Under the pieces are notes generated by a model. The model searched no databases and was not told the origin of the DNA. It saw nothing but the letters and a program-made list of their open reading frames with translations. A program made the position numbers and the translations under genes. Shown here piece by piece: positions 43,341 through 53,227 of a stretch of 64,000 nt of DNA (position 1 is its first letter; every line of letters begins with the position of its first letter). Source of the DNA: Homarus americanus (Eukaryota > Arthropoda > Malacostraca > Decapoda > Nephropidae); assembly GCF_018991925.1 (NCBI RefSeq), contig NW_024736071.1:11649952-11713951 (forward strand). Reading direction: 5' to 3'.

Positions 43341-43725
43341 CTCTCTTACCTCTGCCCTCTCACTCTCCCTCCATCTCCCATTTTCCTCCCCATCACGTCT
43401 TTCTCTGCGTTAACTCTCTCCCACTCTCAATAGCATCTCTCACCTCTCTCCCCTCTTCTCTCATCTCTCTCTCCTGTCTTCGGTCCATTCAGTACTCATT
43501 TATGTTCTCGGTCTCTCTCTACTCTTTAAGTTATCATTCTCCCTCTCTTCTGCCTCATCATTCTTCCGATTATATAGTCTCCCTCTCCCTGATCAATTTC
43601 CCTCTCCCTCCATTGACTCTTCCTCTCCCCATTCACCCATCTTTCATCCCTCCTTCCTCTCACTCACCCTCCCTCCCTCCTTCCTCCCACTCACCTTCCT
43701 CCCTCCCCCCACTCACCCTATAAGC
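43341..43725. repeat. CT-rich low complexity
   Basis: CTCTCTCCCTC-type polypyrimidine sequence. The last part has a short CTCCCTCCTTC(C/T)TCCCACTCACC duplication. Confidence 0.8.
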
Positions 43726-43774
43726 AACTCGATTAACATATTCATAATAGTACAGATGCACTGAAATCGTCATC

Positions 43775-44050
43775 ATCATCATCATCATTTGTAGTAGTAG
43801 TAGCATCAGTAACAGCTGTAATAGTATTAGTAATAGTAGTATCGTTAGTAGTAGTAGTAGTTGTAGCAGCATCAGTAACAGTTGTAATAGTATTAGTAGT
43901 AATAGTAGTGCTAATAGTAGTAGTAGTAGTGTCAGCATCAGTAGCAGTTGTAATAGTATTAGTAGTAATAGTAGTGCTAGTAAGAGTAGTAGTAGCAGCA
44001 TCAGTAACAGTTGTAGTAGTTTAAGTAAAAGTAGTAGTAGCAGCAGAAGC
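43775..44050. repeat. AGT triplet array with about 66-bp higher unit
   Basis: (CAT)n then (AGT)n. The block CAGCATCAGTAACAGTTG, TAATAGTATTAGTAGTAA, TAGTAGTGCTA recurs about every 60-70 bp. The minus strand reads Leu-rich without stops. Confidence 0.88.
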
Positions 44051-44555
44051 AAAACAATCCCTTGGTTAGATCACAGCACCTGTAGTGGGGGTGAGGATGG
44101 GGCGTCACCCCTGGCGTCTATACTGTAGGAGTAAACATGGTGACGAAGCTGCCGTGTGATGAGAGCAACAATATTGACCCTCGTGTGCTTTATACACTGA
44201 TTCTGTAAAAAGATGGTGAGCTAAATGATTACCGTTTTTGTAAACAAAAATAAAATATCCTCAGTTATTAGTAGTAAAGTGCTGGGGATGTATTGACTAC
44301 TCGTGTAATCAGTTGATTCAGTTAGTTTAGTTATCTGTTATAATACGACCGTCAGTTACCTGTAGAGATGTTGTATTGATACGATGAAGTGCTGGACGTT
44401 CCTTCAGTGAACTATGCTGCCGTATGGTGTACGGGAGGCTAGTCTCCTCATAAATCCATAAATAGTGTACTCTATTCATACCCAAGCTGGCAAAGACCGC
44501 CCATACACAGCCACTTTTTCAAGCAAAGGGTTGTATATGACCCTGGTGGTGGGGG
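44051..44555. other. single-copy stretch, no gene seen
   Basis: Mixed composition. The + open frame starting at 44465 runs into the decayed array that follows and has no recognisable domain. Confidence 0.45.
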
Positions 44556-45075
44556 AGGGAGGTTGGCAGAGTCACCCAGGCCTTTTGTTGTGGTCAAGCG
44601 ACCTCGTGCACACCTTCACTCACACTTATGTAACTCCTGGTGAAGGGTCGACCTTCCTCACGGTTATCTGGCCTGGTGCACCAGTCATAACTGCAGGTCG
44701 TCTGGGGCTCCAGCCATCATTAAAGTTTTTACTGGTGCACTGCTTTATTACTACAAGTTCACCAGTCACTACAAGAGGTCGACTGGTTTACAAGTCATCA
44801 TCAAAGGTTCAGTGGGTCACAAGCCATAGCTTATGGTACTCAAGTTCACCAGCCCTTACCACTGGCCCTTGTTCACTAGTCACATCTGCATGCCAAATAG
44901 GGCACCAATAATTAAAGTAGGACCATTGGTTCACCAGTCCTTACTTTAGGGTCAGTAATGCACCATTAATTACTGTACTGTAGGTCCGGTGGTGCACCAG
45001 TCATTGTTAAGAATTCATAGCGCACCAATAGTCACTGCGCATCCATTAATCCGCAGTTCATTACTGTAAATCCAG
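44556..45075. repeat. strongly decayed minisatellite, CACCAGTCA core, about 30-35 bp
   Basis: GGT(G/T)CACCAGTCA(T/C)TAC..AGG.TC-like modules recur through 500 bp with heavy divergence (44675, 44757, 44845, 44931, 44992). It resembles a very old array. Confidence 0.6.
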
Positions 45076-45079
45076 TATT

Positions 45080-45109
45080 GGTTAGGTTAGGTGAGGTTAG
45101 GTTAGGTGT
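45080..45109. repeat. short interstitial TTAGG array
   Basis: GGTTAGGTTAGGTGAGGTTA followed by GGTTAGGTG. Six units with one substitution. Confidence 0.8.
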
Positions 45110-45475
45110 GTGAGAGGATATACGTAACGTACTGAAGAGAGAGCATAGCAGAGATAAGTTATGATAACATAGAAGCAAAAGTTCAAATTCTTATTAATAA
45201 TCGATATTTTCTCGTAAATGTTTCTCTCCAGCACGATTTTGGAAATATGGTTAAAGATCCTCTACTTGTAGGTGTATCAGGACTAACACACCTCCCCTGG
45301 GCCGAGAAGTGTGTGTAAGAGACTCCCCCAACCTCCTGCGTCAAGTACAGTATATACCTCTTCCTGCCTCACGTGCCTCAGCTGTCAGTCACCACCTTAT
45401 GTTGCGAGGAGACAGTCCACTACGTTTGTTTAAGTAAAGGGATGTCAGTGTTGATCAGTTGTTAATGCGTCTATG
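45110..45475. other. single-copy stretch, no gene seen
   Basis: No array or coding island. Confidence 0.5.
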
Positions 45476-45478
45476 ATG

Positions 45479-45480
<2 letters not shown>

Positions 45481-45542
<62 letters not shown>

Positions 45543-45545
45543 GTC
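45481..45545. repeat. (CT)n microsatellite
   Basis: About 27 CT dinucleotides followed by GTCTCTCTGTC. Confidence 0.95.
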
Positions 45546-45850
45546 AACGATCATCTTGTTGGGAGGGTAAAAAAAACAGCCCTGGGAAAAGTCTTTGTTT
45601 GTCCTAGGAAAAGTAGTATGTGACACCATCCTCTCGTCACAATCCGCACCCTTCAGTTTTTTATCCTTGGAATTTGGGACTTCCACCCCCCTCAACATAA
45701 ACACGTGCGGGGTTGTGGGTGTGAGTGGGCGTCCTGCTTAGTCGTGGCATTTCCTGGTGATACAAACACCGGTACTTGGGGTTGTGTGGTTTCGGTGGTG
45801 GTTGTGGTGCCACACACGCAGTCTTAGAGCTTCCCTAGGTGGTGTTTTTT
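45546..45850. other. single-copy stretch
   Basis: A minus-strand open frame (45471-45704) includes NKDFSQGCFFYPPN but lacks splice support or a known motif. Confidence 0.4.
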
Positions 45851-45856
45851 TTAAGC

Positions 45857-45938
<82 letters not shown>
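45857..45938. repeat. (AAT)n microsatellite
   Basis: About 27 AAT triplets; they read as poly-Asn on + and poly-Tyr on -. Confidence 0.96.
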
Positions 45939-45939
45939 T

Positions 45940-46385
45940 ATGCACTTGCTCAACAAATGAGGATAACTTACTCACAAAACACCATCAGCGGATAAGTATG
46001 AACATTACCTTACCTTCTATATGGTATCAATGATATACACGAAAATTATATATTGTATATAACACCAAAATTCTACTTGACAGATATATATATATCACCA
46101 AGGATATACGTGACAATAATTTAAACATAAATGACATAATAACTATACTAAACTATGTACAGTAGGGTAAGCTAGAGGAAATAAATTAGTTTTCACAATG
46201 AAGGGCGAGTAGGGAGGGGCGAGGTAAGACTAGTAATAAAACCGTATGACTGACTTTGTGCTGTTATAGGTGTACTACAGTATGGCCATCACCAAGGTTA
46301 GGTTACATCCGTCTTGGTGGGTCACAGTAACTGTATGACTTCATCCCAGAGTATGTGAACATTGTCCCTGTTTATTTATATTACC
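45940..46385. other. single-copy AT-rich stretch
   Basis: No gene recognised. A short GTTAGGTTAC near 46297 is a two-unit telomere-like match only. Confidence 0.5.
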
Positions 46386-46388
46386 ACC

Positions 46389-46522
46389 ATGTGCCTCACT
46401 GTCACGTGCCTCACTGTCACGTGCCTCACTGCCACGTGCCTCACTGCCACGTGCCTCACTGCCACGTGCTTCACTGCCACGTGCCTCACTGCCACGTGCC
46501 TCACTGTCATGTGATTCAGTGT
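46389..46522. repeat. 15-bp minisatellite carrying a CACGTG E-box in each unit
   Basis: Unit CACGTGCCTCACTGC (15 bp), about nine copies. Perfect CACGTG starts at 46403, 46418, 46433, 46448, 46463, 46478 and 46493, exactly 15 bp apart; flanking copies have CATGTG. CACGTG is the canonical palindromic E-box bound by many bHLH factors (USF, Myc/Max, Clock/Cycle types). Function is not shown by the sequence; the array is the observation. Confidence 0.95.
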
Positions 46523-46855
46523 TATGTGCAGCACACCTGGGTCTGAGTGCTTGGTATATTTTAAGTGACGGTGATATCTTTTTTCTCTCTCTCCCTCTGC
46601 CTCTTCTCCTCCGTCTCTTATATTCCCTTGTAGCGTCAATCTGCGATAGTAAACTGCCACTATGTTCTTAATAGATCGTTGTAATATTGCCTTGCTATTA
46701 TAGAATGCCTTCATTGTGTTACTACCACACTGTTGTTAACATACTGTTATTACGTTGTTAATGCTCCTATTGCTGTGACGGCATTACGATACTGCTATTA
46801 GTGAGTGTTATACTCTTGTGATGTAATCGTTATGCTGCCTCAGTTTTTCCAGGAT
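46523..46855. other. single-copy stretch with CTGTTATTAC-like decay
   Basis: Recurrent ACTGTTATTACG and GCTATTA motifs may be the decayed left edge of the following CRE-bearing repeat. No gene. Confidence 0.45.
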
Positions 46856-46859
46856 AACG

Positions 46860-47240
46860 CTGTTTGTGGCCGTGATGTAACCTTACTGGTAGGGTTCTGA
46901 CGTCACTGTTATCGTGATCCGGTGTAACGCGACATAAGTGCTGTGCTGCTGTTAAGTCACATTAATGTACTACTCTGAGGTCACTGACAAGCTGCTCTGA
47001 TGTCACTGCTATATTTGTGACATATTTGATTGAGGTGGCAACAATGAGATAATGCTGTGGCGTCACTGATATAATCCTGTGACGTCACTGACATACTGCG
47101 GTGACGTCACTGATTTACTGCTGTGCCGTCAGTAAATTTTTTTTTGACGTCACTTACGTTTTGGTGTGACGTCACTAATGTTCTGATGTAACGTCATTTA
47201 ATTTCTGTTGTGACGTTCTGATGTTCTGGCATGATATCAC
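46860..47240. repeat. decayed about 22-bp repeat with TGACGTCA (CRE) palindromes
   Basis: Modules of the form CTG(C/A)TGTGACGTCACTGAT recur irregularly. Perfect TGACGTCA starts at 46898, 47080, 47102, 47145 and 47167. Near matches include GGCGTCACTG (about 47060), GATGTCACTG and AACGTCATTT (about 47191). TGACGTCA is the full cAMP response element bound by CREB/ATF bZIP proteins. Retention of the palindrome among otherwise diverged copies is notable but unproven as function. Confidence 0.8.
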
Positions 47241-47267
47241 TAAATAAATTACTATGATCTTATGAGG

Positions 47268-47812
47268 TTTGGATGATGTTCTGTTTGGATGATGTTCTGT
47301 TTGGATGATGTTCTGTTTGGATGATGTTCTGTTTGGGTGATGTTCTGCTTGGATGATGTTCGGTTTGGGTGATGTTCTGCTTGGATGATGTTATATTTGG
47401 ATGATGTTCTATTTGGATGATGTTTTATTTGGATGATGTTCTATTTGGATGATGTTCTGTTTGGATGATGTTCTGTTTGGATGATGTGCTATTTGGATGA
47501 TGTTCTATTTGGATGATGTTCTGTTTGGATGATGTTCTGTTTGGATGATGTTCTGTTTGGATGATGTTTTATTTGGATGATGTTCTATTTGGATGATGAT
47601 CTATTTGGATGATGTTTTATTTGGATGATGATCTGTTTGGATGATGTTCTGTTTGGATGATGTTCTGTTTGGATGATGTTCTGTTTGGATGATGTTCTGT
47701 TTGGATGATGTTTTATTTGGATGATGTTCTATTTGGATGATGATCTATTTGGATGATGTTCTATTTGGATGATGATCTATTTGGATGATGTTCTATTTGG
47801 ATGATGAACACC
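47268..47812. repeat. 16-bp minisatellite TTGGATGATGTTCTGT, about 34 copies
   Basis: Near-perfect 16-bp units with TTCTAT, TTTTAT and GATCTAT variants. The variants are clustered, and a multi-unit block (TTCTGT copies then TTTTAT, TTCTAT, GATCTAT) occurs twice, showing higher-order duplication. No indels are evident. Confidence 0.95.
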
Positions 47813-48135
47813 TGTTAATATTGAATTACATAAGAGATAATTAACTCGGGTGTGTAAACTCCAAAGGTCATCTACTAATTCTTGTAAAAAAGGATGAAAA
47901 ATATAATTAAACATTTTAACATTATTGGATGTTTTCGTGAAGTTAAAAAATGTTTAGAAAAAAGATATGTTTGTGGGTTAACTTGATACAGTTTACGTAG
48001 AGGAGACATTTTAAGTCAGGTGGTTGTTGTTGTTATAGCTGGAGATTATAGTGTGTTCAGCCAGGCAGATCACGCTTTTAACTTCTGTATAAGGGAAGAT
48101 GATTATCACAGTATTCATACACTCTTTACTGCACC
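47813..48135. other. single-copy AT-rich stretch
   Basis: No gene seen. Confidence 0.5.
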
Positions 48136-48137
48136 AC

Positions 48138-48180
48138 ATACATACATACATACATACATACATACATACATACATACAAT
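48138..48180. repeat. (CATA)n microsatellite
   Basis: About ten copies of ACAT/CATA. Confidence 0.94.
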
Positions 48181-48580
48181 ACTCCGCCACAAGCTACACC
48201 ACATCCTTCACTAAAACACTATTCAGTAATTACAGGTAGACACAGTGTACGTGAGGCGGCTTGTTGATGACGGACCCCGCCTGTGAGTACAGTCGGGGGA
48301 CCACTGGGAGGGTGACTCGTCTTACTGCCGCCTTCACTATCGCTTACGGCTACTCCCTCATCAATGGTGTATTTGCAAGGATAGATAACGTGTTTTATTA
48401 AGTCTAGGAGATATCTAGAGAGGGAGAGTGTCACCAGAGGCAACTAGAGGGCTCTTGAAGTGTTCTGGTGATGTAGACGACAACTGAGCGTCAGAAAAAC
48501 AAGCGTGTGGTTGCACCTGTCTGACGCGCGCCGCTGTCTGTCAAGGTCGCCCTCCACCTGCTCCCTTACAGCACTTTTGT
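48181..48580. other. single-copy stretch, no supported gene
   Basis: GC-richer than its flanks (48240-48560) but no splice-bounded open frame was convincing. Short minus open frames at 48219-48443 and 48444-48638 lack domains. Confidence 0.4.
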
Positions 48581-49400
48581 TGTTGTTGTTGTTTTGTTTG
48601 TTTGTTTTGTTTTGGCGCTGAATCTTTCTCCCTTTCAATTTTCTCTAGTTTCATGTTATCTTCACAGCCATTATTTCCTTTTTTTTATGTATTATTTGTT
48701 GTTTTATCACCCTCTTTACTATCTTCTCGTTATCTCTGTTATTTATATCTATCTACATCTCCTTCTGTACTTCTCTTCATTATTCCCTCTAACTTTCTTC
48801 TCAACGTTATTCTCTTCTGTTGTCGTTATGTTTATCTGACTTTTGTTCTCTTCCTCGTTTCACCACTTATCGTCCTCCTCTCTATCCTCTGAAACATCTT
48901 ATTATTTAATGTCCTTTTCCTCTTTTTATCAAATTTCTTTTATTTTACGACATTCTTTAATTTTACTTTCAATATCTTTATTTTTACCTCATATCTTAAT
49001 TATCTCGTCCTTCTTCGCTGTTTTATCAAGGCTTCTCTTGTTTCCTCTTTTTTATTATTTATAATTTTTTCTCTGTAAATCTCTTTTTCTGTATTTAATT
49101 CTTCGTGGAGGAAATTGTCTTCTTAATTTAATTGTTTATATTTTTCTATCTCATTATTTTACATTCTATTTTCGATTTAATATTTAACTCATGTCTTTAA
49201 CCATACTTTCCTCTGTCATCACGTCTCCCCTACTCTTGCATTTATTCTACAATTTGTTCTTCCTTATTCTTCCATTTTATCTAACTCCTTCTTTCTTACT
49301 TTTATTTTATCATTCACTGTACTTCTCCCTTCTCCCCTCTGCCATCTGCTCCACGCTAGATACAAGGTCCACCCAACCGTCCTTCTCACTCTCTCTCCCT
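48581..49400. repeat. T- and CT-rich low complexity
   Basis: (TTG)n at 48578-48610 and then TTCTC/TTTAT-rich sequence. + open frames (Leu/Phe/Ser-rich) are compositional. Confidence 0.7.
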
Positions 49401-49479
49401 CTCAGCTGGTAAACACAGGTGACACATTTCCTCCTCTACCACCTGTCACCTCCACACAACCTTGATCGTATCTTCTCCT

Positions 49480-49565
49480 CTAACACCACTCACAGTGACC
49501 CAACACCACTCACAGTGACCCAACACCACTCCTAATGTCCTAATAACACTCACCATGACCTAACA
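49480..49565. repeat. short about 21-bp repeat, 4 copies
   Basis: Copies of AACACCACTCACAGTGACCC, the last two diverged (CCTAATGTCC, CACCATGACC). Confidence 0.8.
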
Positions 49566-49705
49566 TAATTCCTTCCTTTACAAGTTTGCAGGTGCTCTTA
49601 CACCTGTCCATCCCAGCCATAAGTATACACCTGCGCTAATTATCAGCAAAAAGTCCAGGTAGGCCTCTCCTCTTACCTGTTGGACCACCTCTGCCTTGTT
49701 TGTTG

Positions 49706-49920
49706 CCACCTGCCTTACCACCACCTGCCTCACCACCACCACCTGCTTCACCACAACCACCTGCTTCACCACCACCACCACCTGCTTCACCACCACCACC
49801 ACCTGCTTCACCACCACCACCACCTGCTTCACCACCACCACCACCTGCTTCACCACCACCACCACCTGCTTCACCACCACCACCCGCTTCACCATCACCC
49901 GTGACTCGCCTTACAACCAC
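49706..49920. repeat. 21-bp minisatellite CACCTGCTTCACCACCACCA
   Basis: About ten copies of a 21-bp unit, length a multiple of three, so both strands read as long stop-free repeats (for example VVVKQVV on -). Core copies at 49766-49890 are perfect. Confidence 0.93.
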
Positions 49921-50470
49921 CTGATTCACCATTACCACCTACCACCGCATACCACCCACCTTCACCTACCTCCCTCACCACCTAAGACCCACCTTCACCT
50001 ACCTCTCTCCACCACCTACCACCCACCACCACCCACTACTACCTACCACCCACCATCACCCACTACCACCTACCACCCACCATCACCACCACCCACTGTA
50101 CCTGCCACCACCACCACCACCACCACCACCACCACCACCACCACTACCACCCCACCACCATGCCACCACCACCCACCACCACCAACCTGCCCACCACCAA
50201 CCACCATCACCAACCACTACCACCCACCACCATCCACTACTACCTGCCACCCCACCACCACCTACCACCCACCACCACTACCACCCACCACCATCCACCA
50301 CCCACCACCAGCCACCATCACCAGCCACCCTCACCAACCACTACCACCCACCACCATCCACTACTACCTGCCACCCACCATCACCACCACCCCCACCACC
50401 ACCACCCACCACCACCACCACCCACCACCAGCCACCATCACCAGCCACTACCCACCACCACCCGCACATC
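49921..50470. repeat. (CCA)n and ACCACCCACCACCA array
   Basis: Pure (CCA)n at 50107-50150 and otherwise irregular CTACCACCCACCATC-like units. It is G-poor on +. Confidence 0.9.
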
Positions 50471-50633
50471 GCCAGTGGACGTAGCCAGATTTATCAAGTA
50501 AAACACACAAGAACCTGCGGCTATGTGTGAGGTGGAGGCAGTAAGTCAGCGAGGTGATCACCTGCTCTCCCGCCCACCTGAGGTCTGGAGATGCGGGCGG
50601 CGGCTGCTCAGGTACCCCGCCCACCAAGGTTAC

Positions 50634-50676
50634 CTGGCCCTATGCGGGTGTCGACAGGTGAACCTCTCTGAAGACC
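50634..50676 (-). CDS. candidate 43-bp exon, unknown product
   Basis: On the minus strand a very strong acceptor (ATATATTTTTTTTACAG|GGTC) and a good donor (GGGCCAG|GTAACC) bound 43 bp that are open as GLQRGSPVDTRIGP plus one base. The surrounding GC-rich island (50520-50680) is also open on + as a 60-codon frame starting at 50523 with MCEVEAVSQRGDHLLSRPPE, so strand is not certain. The island sits between a CCA array and a GT microsatellite and is clearly not repetitive. No family recognised. Confidence 0.3.
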
Positions 50677-50740
50677 CTGTAAAAAAAATATATGAAAATG
50701 CTTAAGATTTTGGTGGCTGTGTGTGTGGTATTCAATGTAT

Positions 50741-50763
50741 GCACGTGTGTGTGTGTGTGTGTG

Positions 50764-50793
<30 letters not shown>
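50741..50793. repeat. (GT)n microsatellite, one interruption
   Basis: About 25 GT dinucleotides with GATG at 50762. Confidence 0.94.
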
Positions 50794-50797
<4 letters not shown>

Positions 50798-51094
50798 TAA
50801 ACTCTTACATGTCGATGAACAACCAAGGCGTGTCCCTCTGATTATAGAAGTAAAGAATAAAAAAAAAAACAGTTTACCTGCGGCACTGCTGCCTAGACCT
50901 TCACAGTGCACTTGACACTTTCTTCACTTGTATATCAATATTTTATTAGCTATAAGACGGTGTGTATCATAACAACACAGTTTATAATGGGAATCAGAGA
51001 CCTAAATATATCAAGGAACACGTGCAGGAACCTTAGGAGAAAACACGTTGTACATTGTGGATAATGAACGTATTAACCTCGAGAAGTATTAGAG
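50794..51094. other. single-copy stretch
   Basis: AT-rich, nothing recognised. Confidence 0.5.
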
Positions 51095-51099
51095 CGTCA

Positions 51100-51870
51100 G
51101 TGTGTGTGAGGGATGTAGTGTGTGAAGCGGGAGTGAGAAAGATTTAGGGATGGAGTGTGTGAAGCGGGAGTGAGAAAGATTTAGGGATGGAGTGTGAGGC
51201 GGGAGTGAGAAAGATTTAGGGATGGAGTGTGTGTGGAAGTGAAAGATTCAGGGATAGGTGTGTGAAGCGGGGTGAAAAAGATTTAGGGATGGGTGTGTGA
51301 AGCGGGAGTGAGAAGATTTAGGGATGGAGTGTGTGAGGCGGGAGTGAAAGATTTAGGGATGGAGTGTGAGGCTGGGAGTGAGAAAGATTTAGGGATGGAG
51401 TGTGTGAAGCGGGAGTAGAAAGATTTAGGGATGGAGGTGTGTGGCTGGGTGAGAAAGATTTAGGATGGGGTGTGTAGGCAGGGAGTGAGAAAGATTTGGG
51501 ATGGCGTGGGGCGGGAGTGAAAGATTAGGGATGGAGTGTGTGAAGCGGGGAGTAGAAGATTTAGGGATGGGTGTGTGAGGCGGGGTGAGAAAGATTTAGG
51601 GATGGGTGTGTGAAGCCAGGGTAGAGAAGATTTAGGGATGGGTGTGTGAGGCGGGGTGAGAAAGATTTTAGGGATGGTGTGTGGAAGCGGGTAAAGATAG
51701 GGATGGCGTGTGTGAGGCGGGGTGAGAAAGATTTAGGGATGGAGTGTGTGAGGCGGAGTGAAGATTTAGGGATGGAGTATGTGAAGTAGGAGTGAGAAAA
51801 GTTTAGGGATGGAGTGTGTGACAGGGTGAGAAAGATTTAGGGATGGGTGTGTGAGTGGGAGTGAAAGATT
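51100..51870. repeat. 37-bp minisatellite, about 21 copies
   Basis: Unit GAAGCGGGAGTGAGAAAGAT, TTAGGGATGGAGTGTGT (37 bp; GAAGCGG at 51124 and 51161). Central copies carry many one- to three-base deletions (AGAAGATTTAGG, GGCGTGGGGCGG). The ATTTAGGGATGG core is the most constant part. Confidence 0.92.
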
Positions 51871-51984
51871 AAAACATGATAAAATAAGAGTAAGAGACAA
51901 GATATATGCGAGAATGATACAACTGACACTGTGTATAATAATATCTGTACATAGATATTATTTATTACTGTGATAACCGAGGTC

Positions 51985-52605
51985 CTACACGGTAGCCGCC
52001 ACCACCTGCTGTCAGCCACTATCACCCGCCACCACCTGCTGTCACCACCCTCCCGCCACCACCACCGCTGTCAGCCACCATCACCCACCACTACCTGCTG
52101 TCAGCCAGCATCCCGCCACCATGCTGTCAGCCACCATCACCCGCCACCACCTGCTGTCAGCCACCATCACCCGCCACCACCTGCTGTCAGCCACTATCAC
52201 CCGCCACCACTTGCTGTCAGCCACTATCACTCGCCACCACCTGCTGTCAGCCACTATCATCTGCCACTACCTGCCATCACCCGCTACTACCTGCTGTCAG
52301 CCACCATTACCCACCACCACCACCTGCTGTCAGCAACTATCATCCGCCACTACCTGCCATCACCCGTTACTACCTGCTATCACCCGCCCACACCTTCTGT
52401 CAGACATTATCACCCGCTACACCTGCTGTCAGTTATCATCACCTGCCACCACCTGCTGTCAGCCACCATCACCCGCCACCACCTGCTATCAGCCACCATC
52501 ACCCACCACCACCTGCTGTAACCATCACCTCCACCACCTGCTGTCAGCCACCATCACCCTCCATCACCTGCTGTCAGCCACCACCACCCGCCGTTACCTT
52601 CCTCC
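51985..52605. repeat. 30-bp minisatellite CTGCTGTCAGCCACCATCAC plus CCGCCACCAC
   Basis: About 20 copies. Starts at 52151 and 52181 are 30 bp apart. Two + frames read as stop-free 10-residue repeats (LLSATITRHH, AVSHHHPPPP). Right-hand copies drift (TTATC, ATCATC variants). Confidence 0.93.
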
Positions 52606-52830
52606 AGTCCCTTGCCAGGCCGTCAGTCACAACCACCATCGTCCAGTCACCACCACCCACTGTCAGTCACCACCACCTGCCGTCAGTCACCGCCACCCAC
52701 CGTCAGTCACCACCACCCACCGCCAGTCACCCCATACCGTCAGTCACCACCACCACCGTCAGTCACCACCACCCACCGTCAGTCACCACCACCCACCGTC
52801 AGTCACCGCCACCTGCCGCCAGTTCAGGAC
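52606..52830. repeat. 20-bp minisatellite CCGTCAGTCACCACCACCCA
   Basis: About ten copies of a 20-bp unit related to the preceding 30-bp unit by loss of the CTGCTG part. Confidence 0.9.
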
Positions 52831-52996
52831 CTTTATCTCCGTGTCAAAAAAAGTTTACCTAAACAAAAAGTAATCTACATGTGATGGACCAGAGGTAAGG
52901 CCAGGTCCACCTGTCAGCCAGCCGTTCCGTCACCTGCCTCTCTTCCTCTCCCTCTTCTCTCTGGTACCCCTGTCCTCTTCCACCACCTTGTCTTTA

Positions 52997-53019
52997 CCTA
53001 ACCCAACCTAACCTAACAC
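52997..53019. repeat. short CCTAA (telomere-complement) array
   Basis: CCTAACCCAACCTAACCTAA: four units of the complement of TTAGG. Confidence 0.7.
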
Positions 53020-53113
53020 TCCAGGTATCGTTAGGCAGTTTAAAGTATAATCATCATATTGTTCTCTATTGTGTCTAGATGTCACTAATGGCTGATTTAA
53101 GATGGAAAGTTGG

Positions 53114-53116
<3 letters not shown>

Positions 53117-53151
<35 letters not shown>

Positions 53152-53152
53152 G
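53117..53152. repeat. (GAT)n microsatellite
   Basis: About 12 GAT triplets; they read as poly-Met on + and poly-His on -. Confidence 0.94.
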
Positions 53153-53227
53153 TGGAGAGGATGTGTCTGATAACAAAGAGAGAAACACAAGACAGCAAAC
53201 GTGTGTTTAGAATACATTGTGTGATGC

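Noticed and set aside
43660..44052. Leucine-rich minus frame
   Set aside because: AGT-triplet array read on the complement.
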